This document shows positions 1 to 5,150 of a stretch of DNA of 11,821 nt, one piece after another; the first letter of the stretch is position 1, and each line of letters opens with the position of its first letter. The stretch spans positions 1-11,821 of the forward strand of contig CADBQV010000114.1 in assembly GCA_902796895.1 (NCBI GenBank). The letters are read 5' to 3'. A program made the translations under genes and the position numbers. The notes beneath the pieces are model-generated. The model did no database searches. It was not told the DNA's origin and saw only the letters and a program-made list of their open reading frames with translations. The stretch is from an uncultured Erysipelotrichaceae bacterium (GTDB taxonomy: Bacteria; Bacillota_I; Bacilli_A; Acholeplasmatales; Anaeroplasmataceae).

Positions 1-574
1 TACCACCCTTACCAGCAACACGCTCATCCTCAGTTTCAATCATAATTGATACTGGGTTTAAGCCTTCTTTATAATAAGAACCAACTGGACAAAGGATTAC
101 AATAAACATTGCATGATGTACACCATGAACACCAAGTGTATGATCATCACCAATCATAAATGGTCTTACATATAATGATGTACCTGGAGTTGTTGGAACC
201 CAATCTCTATCTATATTAACAAGTGAAGATACAGCTTGTACGAAATCATCTTCGTTTAATTGAGGTAAGCATAATCTTTCAGCAGAAGAATTCATTCTCT
301 TTGCGTTTTCGTAAGGACGGAATAATTGAATTTTACCATCAGCTGTATGATATGCCTTCATACCTTCAAATATTTCAGCACCATAATGTAATGCAGTAGA
401 TGCAGGTGACATTTCAAGTGGTCCATAAGGAACGATTCTTGCATCATGCCATCCCTTTCCTTCATCATAGTCCATAATGAACATATAGTCAGTAAAATAT
501 TTACCAAATCCTAGATTATTCATATCTGGTTTTTCTTTTAATTCAGCTCTTTTTTCAAATCTTATATTTAGCAT
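1..574 (-). CDS. ilvE: Branched-chain amino acid aminotransferase, 3' end cut by window edge
   Basis: PLP-dependent fold-type IV transaminase that interconverts Leu, Ile and Val with their 2-oxo acids, using 2-oxoglutarate/glutamate in the cytoplasm. The first 191 residues are present; the family is usually about 340-360 residues. Visible landmarks of the long BCAT type are GPLEMSPASTALHYGAEIFEGMKAY (about residues 51-75, abbreviated here by its GAEIFEGMKAY core), LFRPYENAKRMNSSAERL, and SLYVRPFMIG followed by a Gly/His-rich stretch. The window ends at VAGKGG, just before the expected catalytic lysine (family motif around KxGGNYA), so that residue cannot be checked. The ATG at 574-572 is preceded by AAGAGGT at a suitable distance. 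It has its own promoter and a leader of about 25 nt, too short for a T-box. It is divergent from the small membrane protein gene. Identity is confident from the motifs. Confidence 0.95.
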   Translation of the reverse strand, partial: MLNIRFEKRAELKEKPDMNNLGFGKYFTDYMFIMDYDEGKGWHDARIVPYGPLEMSPASTALHYGAEIFEGMKAYHTADGKIQLFRPYENAKRMNSSAERLCLPQLNEDDFVQAVSSLVNIDRDWVPTTPGTSLYVRPFMIGDDHTLGVHGVHHAMFIVILCPVGSYYKEGLNPVSIMIETEDERVAGKGG

Positions 575-606
575 AAAATTCAACCTCTTTTCTATAATTA
601 ACTAAT

Positions 607-635
607 ATTATACTACTAAGTTTAATATTTTTAAA
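607..635 (-). promoter_or_regulatory. Predicted sigma-A promoter of ilvE
   Basis: On the minus strand there is a TTTAAA -35 (635-630), a 17-base spacer and a perfect TATAAT -10 (612-607). Transcription would start near base 600, giving a leader of about 25 bases before the ilvE ATG. No room remains for an attenuator or T-box. Confidence 0.6.
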
Positions 636-643
636 TATTATAT

Positions 644-672
644 TTTAAAAAAATCGATATTTATTGTATAAT
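644..672 (+). promoter_or_regulatory. Predicted promoter of the small membrane protein gene
   Basis: TTTAAA (644-649), a 17-base spacer and TATAAT (667-672) precede the gene starting at 692. A start about 7 bases after the -10 would fall inside the Shine-Dalgarno sequence TTGGAGG (677-683), leaving a leader of only about 13 bases. Either the leader is unusually short or another promoter lies further up in the AT-rich spacer. Confidence 0.45.
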
Positions 673-691
673 TTAATTGGAGGCATTTTTT

Positions 692-1021
692 ATGAATTGG
701 TTATATGATGTATTAAGTATAATTATTGGTATAATTATTTTTATATTTTCATTTTTTACTTATAAAAATAAAAACAAATTAGCATTTTTTATTGTTTCTA
801 TTATTCATTCAATATTATTTATAGGATTTGGTATTCTAGGCTTTTTCTTATCAAATGGACCATATGATGGTATAATGCCTATACTTGCGATGCTCGCATT
901 TAGTATAACTTATATTATATTTATACTAACACTTTACAAAAAAGAACCAAAGAAAAAAGATAATATTTTACCGAATGTAAATAATGATAAATCAAAAAAA
1001 GAAGATAAAAATGAAAAATAG
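692..1021 (+). CDS. Small three-helix membrane protein of unknown function
   Basis: I do not recognise this 109-residue protein. It has three hydrophobic helices at about residues 4-23, 30-53 and 61-82, then a polar Lys-rich tail (83-109) ending SKKEDKNEK. The Lys-rich loop after helix 1 (KNKNK) and the Lys-rich tail both predict a cytoplasmic side, so the N-terminus should be outside and the short SNGPYDG loop between helices 2 and 3 outside. No catalytic motif is visible. I chose the ATG at 692 because TTGGAGG (677-683) lies 8 bases upstream; an in-frame TTG at 677 would start inside that ribosome site. The TAG stop is part of the terminator stem that follows. It is monocistronic, between ilvE and a convergent tRNA. 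That it is a gene is well supported; function is unknown. Confidence 0.8.
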   Translation: MNWLYDVLSIIIGIIIFIFSFFTYKNKNKLAFFIVSIIHSILFIGFGILGFFLSNGPYDGIMPILAMLAFSITYIIFILTLYKKEPKKKDNILPNVNNDKSKKEDKNEK

Positions 1022-1048
1022 GACCAATGGTCCTATTTTGACTTTTTA
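1015..1048 (+). terminator. Rho-independent terminator after the small membrane protein gene
   Basis: An 11-bp perfect stem (1015-1025 with 1029-1039, core ATAGGACC/GGTCCTAT) and a three-base loop are followed by TTTT and, after GAC, TTTTT. The TAG stop codon at 1019-1021 lies in the left arm. Confidence 0.8.
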
Positions 1049-1052
1049 TAAT

Positions 1053-1074
1053 AAAAAAAGGAGTGATTAACTCC
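1053..1074 (-). terminator. Rho-independent terminator of tRNA-Arg
   Basis: Read on the minus strand: GGAGT, loop TAATC, ACTCC, then seven T. It begins 13 bases after the CCA end of the tRNA gene, in the right orientation. It lies back-to-back with the terminator of the convergent gene. Confidence 0.75.
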
Positions 1075-1087
1075 GTTTATACTTAAG

Positions 1088-1164
<77 letters not shown>

Positions 1165-1183
1165 AAATGTTTAAGCAATAACG

Positions 1184-1212
1184 ATTATATACTAATTAAT
1201 ATTTTATTTCAA
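1184..1212 (-). promoter_or_regulatory. Strong predicted promoter of tRNA-Arg
   Basis: On the minus strand: TTGAAA (1212-1207), 17 bases, TATAAT (1189-1184). This is the closest match to the sigma-A consensus in the window, as expected for a stable RNA gene. The start would be near 1177, about 12 bases before the mature tRNA 5' end. Confidence 0.75.
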
Positions 1213-1261
1213 GAAATATTTTTAATATTTTTTAATTATTATTTAATTTTTAAATTTAGTA

Positions 1262-1270
1262 TGATAAAAT
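1262..1270 (+). promoter_or_regulatory. Predicted extended -10 promoter for the 289-residue protein gene
   Basis: TG-A-TAAAAT (1262-1270) is an extended -10 element. The -35 region 17 bases upstream (TTTAAT, 1242-1247) is weak. The leader would be about 22 bases and would hold the ribosome site TAAAGGAG. Confidence 0.45.
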
Positions 1271-1298
1271 AATAAAGGCATTAAAGGAGATTTGCAGT

Positions 1299-2168
1299 AT
1301 GAATAGACAAGAATTTGAAGAAGCAAGAATGCAATTTGCTGAAATTTTATATAGCTATGAACACTTTTTAAAGGAATGTTATTTAGCAGATGCAAGATAT
1401 AATTATTTATTTTTCCCTTCACTTAAATTAAATCATTTTTATGAAGTAGAAAATATGGTATTAGAAAACGCAATTAATTATAAGGATAAGGCTAGTGCTG
1501 AACAAATAAAGGTTGGCTTAAAGGATGCACAAGAAAAATATAGTGCTGATTATAAAAATGCATTTAAAAAGAATTATTATTGTAATCAATTAATTCCTAT
1601 TATTGATAAAAATGGTCATGAAAGAGATCAAGAATTAGAAGATTTATTCCATGATTTTATAGTTAATAAGCATCCACTTGTAAGATTAAATGGTGAACCT
1701 AAGGTAAAACCAGTAGTTGATTATTTATTAAGATGTTATTATGAAAATAATATTGGTGGCTTTTTATCAATATTAGATACTCATAAAAATGCATTCTTAG
1801 TTCAAGAACCAGAAGAAAAAGATTTTACAGCAATTAATAAAATCTATTTTGATAATAAAAGTAGAATTAATACAGCTTATGCAAATCAAAGAAATTCATA
1901 TCCAGCAGTTAAAATAGATATTTTTAAAGATGAAATGACTATTCAAGCTGAAAAGGATGATATTGATATTAGACGTAATAATTTAATTTTAAAGAATAAA
2001 AGCTTACATGATGAATTCAAAAAAGCTTATGGTTTTGAATTTAAATTAGAAATGCCTAATGTTACTATTGAAGATTTAAGAAAAGAAGAAGAGATGCAAC
2101 AAAAAGAAAAAGAAGCTAAAGAAAAAGCTGAAGAATCAAAAAAAGAAGATAATAAAGAAGAAAAATAG
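1299..2168 (+). CDS. Soluble protein of unknown function with a charged C-terminal helix
   Basis: I do not recognise this 289-residue protein. It has no signal peptide, no membrane helix and no nucleotide-binding or metal motif I can identify. Residues 1-100 look mainly helical and rich in Tyr and Phe. A central part (about 105-170) contains LEDLFHDFIVNKHPLVRLNGEP and VVDYLLRCYYENNIGGFLSIL (each split by variable residues). The end from about residue 256 is an almost uninterrupted Lys/Glu helix, likely a single helix or short coiled coil, closing with SKKEDNKEEK. The ATG at 1299 follows TAAAGGAG (1282-1288) at a normal distance. It is monocistronic, divergent from tRNA-Arg and convergent with recU, with which it shares a terminator. 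Base composition and codon use match its neighbours, so there is no sign of transfer. Confidence 0.8.
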   Translation: MNRQEFEEARMQFAEILYSYEHFLKECYLADARYNYLFFPSLKLNHFYEVENMVLENAINYKDKASAEQIKVGLKDAQEKYSADYKNAFKKNYYCNQLIPIIDKNGHERDQELEDLFHDFIVNKHPLVRLNGEPKVKPVVDYLLRCYYENNIGGFLSILDTHKNAFLVQEPEEKDFTAINKIYFDNKSRINTAYANQRNSYPAVKIDIFKDEMTIQAEKDDIDIRRNNLILKNKSLHDEFKKAYGFEFKLEMPNVTIEDLRKEEEMQQKEKEAKEKAEESKKEDNKEEK

Positions 2169-2189
2169 ACATTGCTGTCTATTTTTTTT
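2161..2189. terminator. Shared bidirectional terminator between the 289-residue protein gene and recU
   Basis: An 11-bp perfect stem (2161-2171 with 2176-2186) closes a TTGC loop, followed by a run of eight T (2182-2189) on the plus strand. The left-hand A run gives a T run on the minus strand. Both convergent stop codons sit in the stem: TAG 2166-2168 on plus and TAG 2181-2179 on minus. The symmetry suggests it ends both transcripts. Confidence 0.85.
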
Positions 2190-2769
2190 CATCATTAAAA
2201 TATAATTCATCTACAACCTTTAAGAAATTTAATCTTGGAATGTAGCTTTCTTTTATTAAATGACAATTATCTTTAAATTCTTTATATGGAATAGATTTTC
2301 TTGAATCATTTTCGTATGCGTCATTCCAATATTTTTCTAATATATCTAAAGGTAATAGGTAATATTCATTATATAATGACCAAGCTACAATTAGAAAGCC
2401 TATTCCGCCATGCTTTTTAATTGATAATAAATGTTTTACCTGATGGGGATGAATATTAGCTAGAGGAAATGATGTTTTATTATGATTTTCCTTTGCTTCA
2501 AAATCAATATATTTACCCTTATATATACCATTATAATCTGTAGTTGATGGTATTTTATAATAAGCTTCTGTTATTACAGCCTTACTACGCATTGGATAAT
2601 CTACTTTAACAATTTGAACTGGAGTTGGTTTTTTATGAATTATTGCGATATCATTAACTCTATAATATTCATTAGATTCATTAATCATTGACTCTAAATC
2701 CATACCAAGATTCGCTTTATTAATAGTTTTTGTCATTGTATTTTTTTTGTTTGGATAGTTTAATGCCAT
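2179..2769 (-). CDS. recU: Holliday junction resolvase RecU
   Basis: A homodimeric endonuclease that cuts four-way junctions during recombinational repair and chromosome segregation in Bacillota, in place of RuvC; it works with RuvAB and modulates RecA. The 196 residues are within the usual size. Family landmarks in order are ANLGMDLESMINESNEYY (about 19-36), VKVDYP (54-59), the catalytic block TDYNGIYKGKYIDFEAKE (about 77-94) with Asp78, Asp89, Glu91 and Lys93 as the expected PD-(D/E)xK metal and catalytic residues, then TSFPL and HPHQVKHL. The stalk region needed for junction distortion lies within the expected span. The ATG at 2769 has GGTGA (2783-2779) upstream. recU often sits beside a class A penicillin-binding protein gene in Bacillota; here it is alone, divergent from a CBM20-like gene. 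Confidence 0.95.
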   Translation of the reverse strand: MALNYPNKKNTMTKTINKANLGMDLESMINESNEYYRVNDIAIIHKKPTPVQIVKVDYPMRSKAVITEAYYKIPSTTDYNGIYKGKYIDFEAKENHNKTSFPLANIHPHQVKHLLSIKKHGGIGFLIVAWSLYNEYYLLPLDILEKYWNDAYENDSRKSIPYKEFKDNCHLIKESYIPRLNFLKVVDELYFNDEKK

Positions 2770-2788
2770 ATTTTATTCACCATTTATT

Positions 2789-2797
2789 ATTTTATCA
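2789..2797 (-). promoter_or_regulatory. Predicted extended -10 promoter of recU
   Basis: On the minus strand TG-A-TAAAAT (2797-2789) lies 19 bases before the recU ATG. No good -35 is visible. The surrounding 13 bases (TGTGATAAAATAA, 2799-2787) are identical to those before rarA (6381-6369). The predicted start falls at or next to the ribosome site. Confidence 0.4.
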
Positions 2798-2836
2798 CAA
2801 ATATAATTAAAAAAAGTAAACGTTTTTATAAATTTT

Positions 2837-2865
2837 TTATTAAAAAAAGATGTATACTCTATAAT
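2837..2865 (+). promoter_or_regulatory. Predicted promoter of the CBM20-like gene
   Basis: A perfect TATAAT (2860-2865) is present, with a weak TTATTA -35 (2837-2842) 17 bases upstream. The leader would be about 30 bases and contains the strong ribosome site AAGGAG (2887-2892). Confidence 0.5.
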
Positions 2866-2901
2866 GTAGTAAATTTAATAATATTGAAGGAGATGTTAAA
2901 A

Positions 2902-3204
2902 ATGGTTAAAGTAACAATTAAAGTAGCTTCAAATTCTAAGGATTTATTTGTAGTAGGTTCTACAAAAAATCTAGGTGCTTGGAATGCAAGCAAGGCAGAA
3001 CAATTAGAAAAATGCGAAAAATGTGGTAAATTCTCTGTTTCTAAAATGTTCAATGAAGGCGAAGTAGTAGAATTCAAGGTTTTAGCAGGTAAGTCTTGGG
3101 ATGCAGTAGAAAAAGGTCAAAACCAAGAAGAAGTTCAAAATCATCAATTTGTTGCTTCTAAGGGCTTAGTTGTTGAACTTGAAGTAAATAATTTCGCAAA
3201 CTAA
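2902..3204 (+). CDS. Small stand-alone starch/glycogen-binding-like (CBM20-type) domain protein
   Basis: This 100-residue protein looks like one immunoglobulin-like beta-sandwich of the CBM20/CBM48 kind and nothing else. The signature is LFVVGSTKNLGAWNASKAEQL (residues 15-35, core VVGSTKNLGAWN), matching the family pattern 'VxGxxxxLGxWdxxkAxxL'. It is followed by a Phe/Gly turn, VVEFKVLAGKSWDAVEKG (55-72) in the place of the second binding strand, and Asn80/His81 near the end. Trp27 and Trp66 are the candidate sugar-stacking residues. A CxxC pair (Cys38, Cys41) is unusual for this fold. There is no signal peptide, so it should be cytoplasmic and could bind glycogen or an oligosaccharide; that is inference. 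The ATG at 2902 has AAGGAG 9 bases upstream; an in-frame TTG at 2884 lies ahead of that site. It has its own promoter and terminator. The fold call is fairly sure; the ligand is unknown. Confidence 0.75.
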   Translation: MVKVTIKVASNSKDLFVVGSTKNLGAWNASKAEQLEKCEKCGKFSVSKMFNEGEVVEFKVLAGKSWDAVEKGQNQEEVQNHQFVASKGLVVELEVNNFAN

Positions 3205-3215
3205 TTAATAATAAG

Positions 3216-3255
3216 AAACTTCAATTGTTAAAAAATGATTGAAGTTTTTTATTTT
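3216..3255 (+). terminator. Rho-independent terminator after the CBM20-like gene
   Basis: A 10-bp perfect stem, AAACTTCAAT (3216-3225) with ATTGAAGTTT (3238-3247), has a 12-base A-rich loop and runs into TTTTTTATTTT. It begins 11 bases after the TAA stop and separates this gene from the RNase J-like gene. Confidence 0.75.
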
Positions 3256-3289
3256 GCTTCAATTCATTAAAATAATATTTTAATAAATA

Positions 3290-3318
3290 TTGTAATTTAA
3301 TCATTTATAGCATATAAT
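3290..3318 (+). promoter_or_regulatory. Predicted promoter of the RNase J-like gene
   Basis: TTGTAA (3290-3295), exactly 17 bases, and TATAAT (3313-3318). The start would be near 3325, giving a leader of about 58 bases, the longest in the window. I see no convincing stable fold in that leader. Confidence 0.65.
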
Positions 3319-3357
3319 AAAATAAACTCGAAATAGCGATTTTAAAAGTTAGACTAT

Positions 3358-3385
3358 AAAGGAGAATGTAATTTTTTTTATTATG
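3358..3385 (+). promoter_or_regulatory. Ribosome site set unusually far from the RNase J-like start codon
   Basis: A strong AAAGGAG (3358-3364) lies 18 bases before the ATG at 3383, well beyond the usual 5-10. A run of eight T (3372-3379) lies between. An in-frame ATT at 3371 is 6 bases from the site and could be an infC-like AUU start that adds four residues. An ATG-TAA pair at 3366-3371 is too close to the site to be a likely start. Confidence 0.4.
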
Positions 3386-5107
3386 GGAAAAGTAAATTTT
3401 TTTGCTCTTGGTGGTATTCAAGAGAATGGTAAAAATTTATATGTCGTAGATATCAATGATAAATTATATATTTTAGATTGTGGCTTAAAATATCCTACAT
3501 CTGAATTATATGGTGTTGATGTCATCGTAAATGATATTTCATATTTAGAAGAAAATATCGATAAAATTCAAGGCATATTTTTATCTCATGCTCATGATGA
3601 TCATATCGGTGGTGTTTCTCATTTAATTAAGGGAAGAAATATTAAAGTCTACGGCTCTAGATTTACACTTACAATTTTAAAAGATATTTTAGATGATGAT
3701 GAAATCGAATATGATTCAAATAATTTAATTCAAGTAACATCAAGAAGTGCACTACACTTTGATGATGATAAGGTAATTATTAGATTTTTTGAAGTATCAC
3801 ATAATATTCCTGAATGCTTAGGTATTGCAATTCATACTGAAGATGGTTATTTAATTTATACTTCTAATTATAATTTTGACCAAAATTCAAGAATTGATTA
3901 TTCTCATATGTTTAAAAGCTTAGCAGTATTTGCTAAAGAAGGAGTACTTGCATTATTCACTGAATCTTTAGGTGCTAATAATGAGCAATCACGTGGTACA
4001 ATATTAGAATTTAAATTAAGATTAACAAATATAATTAATCAAGCTAAGCATAGATTATTATTCTCATTATTTTCAAGTGATATCTTACGTATTCAACAAA
4101 TATGTAATATCGCAGTTGAACACGGTAAAAAAATAGCAGTTATTGGTAGAAAGACACAAAAGATTGTTAATCAAGCTATTAATTTAGGCTATTTAAATAT
4201 TCCAGAAAATAGCTTTGCTAATTTAAGATTCATTGATGAAAATAATAAAAATAATGATCCTGATTTAGTAGTATTAGTAACAGGTGAACGTCATGAACCA
4301 TATTTTATGCTTCAAAGAATGGCTAAGGGTATTGATAGATTAATTCATCTTGAAGAAACAGATGAAGTAATCATTTTAACTAATCCATATCTTGGTACTG
4401 AAAAAATGGCTGCTAAAACACTTGATATTATTTATCATGTAACATCTAAAATTAAAACATTTGGTCAAAATTTATTACTTGAATCAAATGCTAATAGAGA
4501 AGAAATAAAAGAAATGATTAATATTTTAAAGCCAAAATATATCGTTCCTGTAATTGGTGAATATCGTCATCAATATGCCTTAAGAATTGTTGCTAATTGT
4601 ATTGGTGTTAAAGATGATAAAGTAATTATATTAGATAATGGTGATGTTATATCATTTGAAAATGGTGAATATAAAGGAATTGTTGGCGATGTACCTTGTG
4701 CTGAGGTTATGATTGATGGTAAAGCATTTAAGGATGTTGGCGATGTCGTTATGCGTGATAGAGAATTATTAGCATCAGATGGTGTAATATTAATATCTGC
4801 AAACATCAACCCAAGAACAAAAACTATTATTGTAGGACCTGAGGTTGTAACAAAAGGATTTACATATACAAATACTAATGAGGATTTAATTAATAAAGTT
4901 AAACAAACATTCTTCTTAGTATCATCTAAATTCTTAATTTCTAAATTTATTAACTGGAGTGAATTTAAAAATACACTTAAAAATGAAGTATCACATTTGA
5001 TTTATAAAGAGATTAAGAGAAGTCCTATTATTATTCCTGTATTAATATCTACTGATATTGATGCGATTAAAAAGAGCCAAGCTCAAGCACAGCTATTAGC
5101 TAAATAA
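3383..5107 (+). CDS. rnj: RNase J-family protein with a degenerate active site (RNase J2-like)
   Basis: RNase J proteins are metallo-beta-lactamase/beta-CASP ribonucleases that degrade and mature mRNA and rRNA in Bacillota, often as J1-J2 complexes. Full length at 574 residues: the first lactamase part, beta-CASP insert (about 210-350), second lactamase part and C-terminal domain (MIDGKAFKDVGD onward, about 443-574). Conserved features are ALGGIQENGKN, Asp32 in LDCGL, the metal motif SHAHDDH (68-74) and His140 in SHNIPE. Missing features, by recall of RNase J1, are the Asp of TGDFKFD (here TSNYNFD, Asn162), the HVSGHA motif (here LLESNAN, 365-371), the His of PVHGEYR (here PVIGEYR, Ile391) and TGSQGEP (here TGERHEP). 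I infer weak or no nuclease activity and a partner or RNA-binding role. It is monocistronic, and the ribosome-site spacing is odd (see separate entry). Family certain; activity class likely. Confidence 0.9.
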   Translation: MGKVNFFALGGIQENGKNLYVVDINDKLYILDCGLKYPTSELYGVDVIVNDISYLEENIDKIQGIFLSHAHDDHIGGVSHLIKGRNIKVYGSRFTLTILKDILDDDEIEYDSNNLIQVTSRSALHFDDDKVIIRFFEVSHNIPECLGIAIHTEDGYLIYTSNYNFDQNSRIDYSHMFKSLAVFAKEGVLALFTESLGANNEQSRGTILEFKLRLTNIINQAKHRLLFSLFSSDILRIQQICNIAVEHGKKIAVIGRKTQKIVNQAINLGYLNIPENSFANLRFIDENNKNNDPDLVVLVTGERHEPYFMLQRMAKGIDRLIHLEETDEVIILTNPYLGTEKMAAKTLDIIYHVTSKIKTFGQNLLLESNANREEIKEMINILKPKYIVPVIGEYRHQYALRIVANCIGVKDDKVIILDNGDVISFENGEYKGIVGDVPCAEVMIDGKAFKDVGDVVMRDRELLASDGVILISANINPRTKTIIVGPEVVTKGFTYTNTNEDLINKVKQTFFLVSSKFLISKFINWSEFKNTLKNEVSHLIYKEIKRSPIIIPVLISTDIDAIKKSQAQAQLLAK

Positions 5108-5112
5108 ATTAA

Positions 5113-5150
5113 AAGAGATTTTGCGAATTTGCAAAATCTCTTATTTTTTT
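5113..5150. terminator. Shared bidirectional terminator between the RNase J-like gene and rarA
   Basis: A 12-bp perfect stem, AAGAGATTTTGC (5113-5124) with GCAAAATCTCTT (5131-5142), loop GAATTT, then A and seven T (5144-5150). The rarA stop codon (5143-5141 on minus) lies at the stem edge. The A/T-rich left flank gives a weaker T run on the minus strand. Confidence 0.85.

Noticed and set aside
575..606. T-box or leader attenuator for ilvE
   Set aside because: The predicted leader is only about 25 bases and contains no stem or T-box sequence.
677..691. TTG start five codons upstream for the small membrane protein
   Set aside because: The TTG is part of the TTGGAGG ribosome site of the ATG at 692.
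2789..2799. TGTGA before recU and rarA as a CRP-type half-site
   Set aside because: There is no matching second half (TCACA) at the right spacing, and the sequence is better explained as an extended -10.
2812..2826. GTAAACGTTTTT near-palindrome between recU and the CBM20-like gene as an operator (for example a CcpA-like site)
   Set aside because: Only the central eight bases (AAACGTTT) are symmetric and it does not match the cre consensus; too short to support in AT-rich DNA.
2884..2901. TTG start six codons upstream for the CBM20-like protein
   Set aside because: It precedes and includes the AAGGAG ribosome site that serves the ATG at 2902; the family's first strand begins with VKVTIKV.
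2859..3077. Minus-strand open frame opposite the CBM20-like gene
   Set aside because: It is antisense to a gene with clear family motifs and has no ribosome site or plausible protein.
4570..4809. Minus-strand open frame inside the RNase J-like gene
   Set aside because: It lies within a gene supported over its whole length by family motifs.
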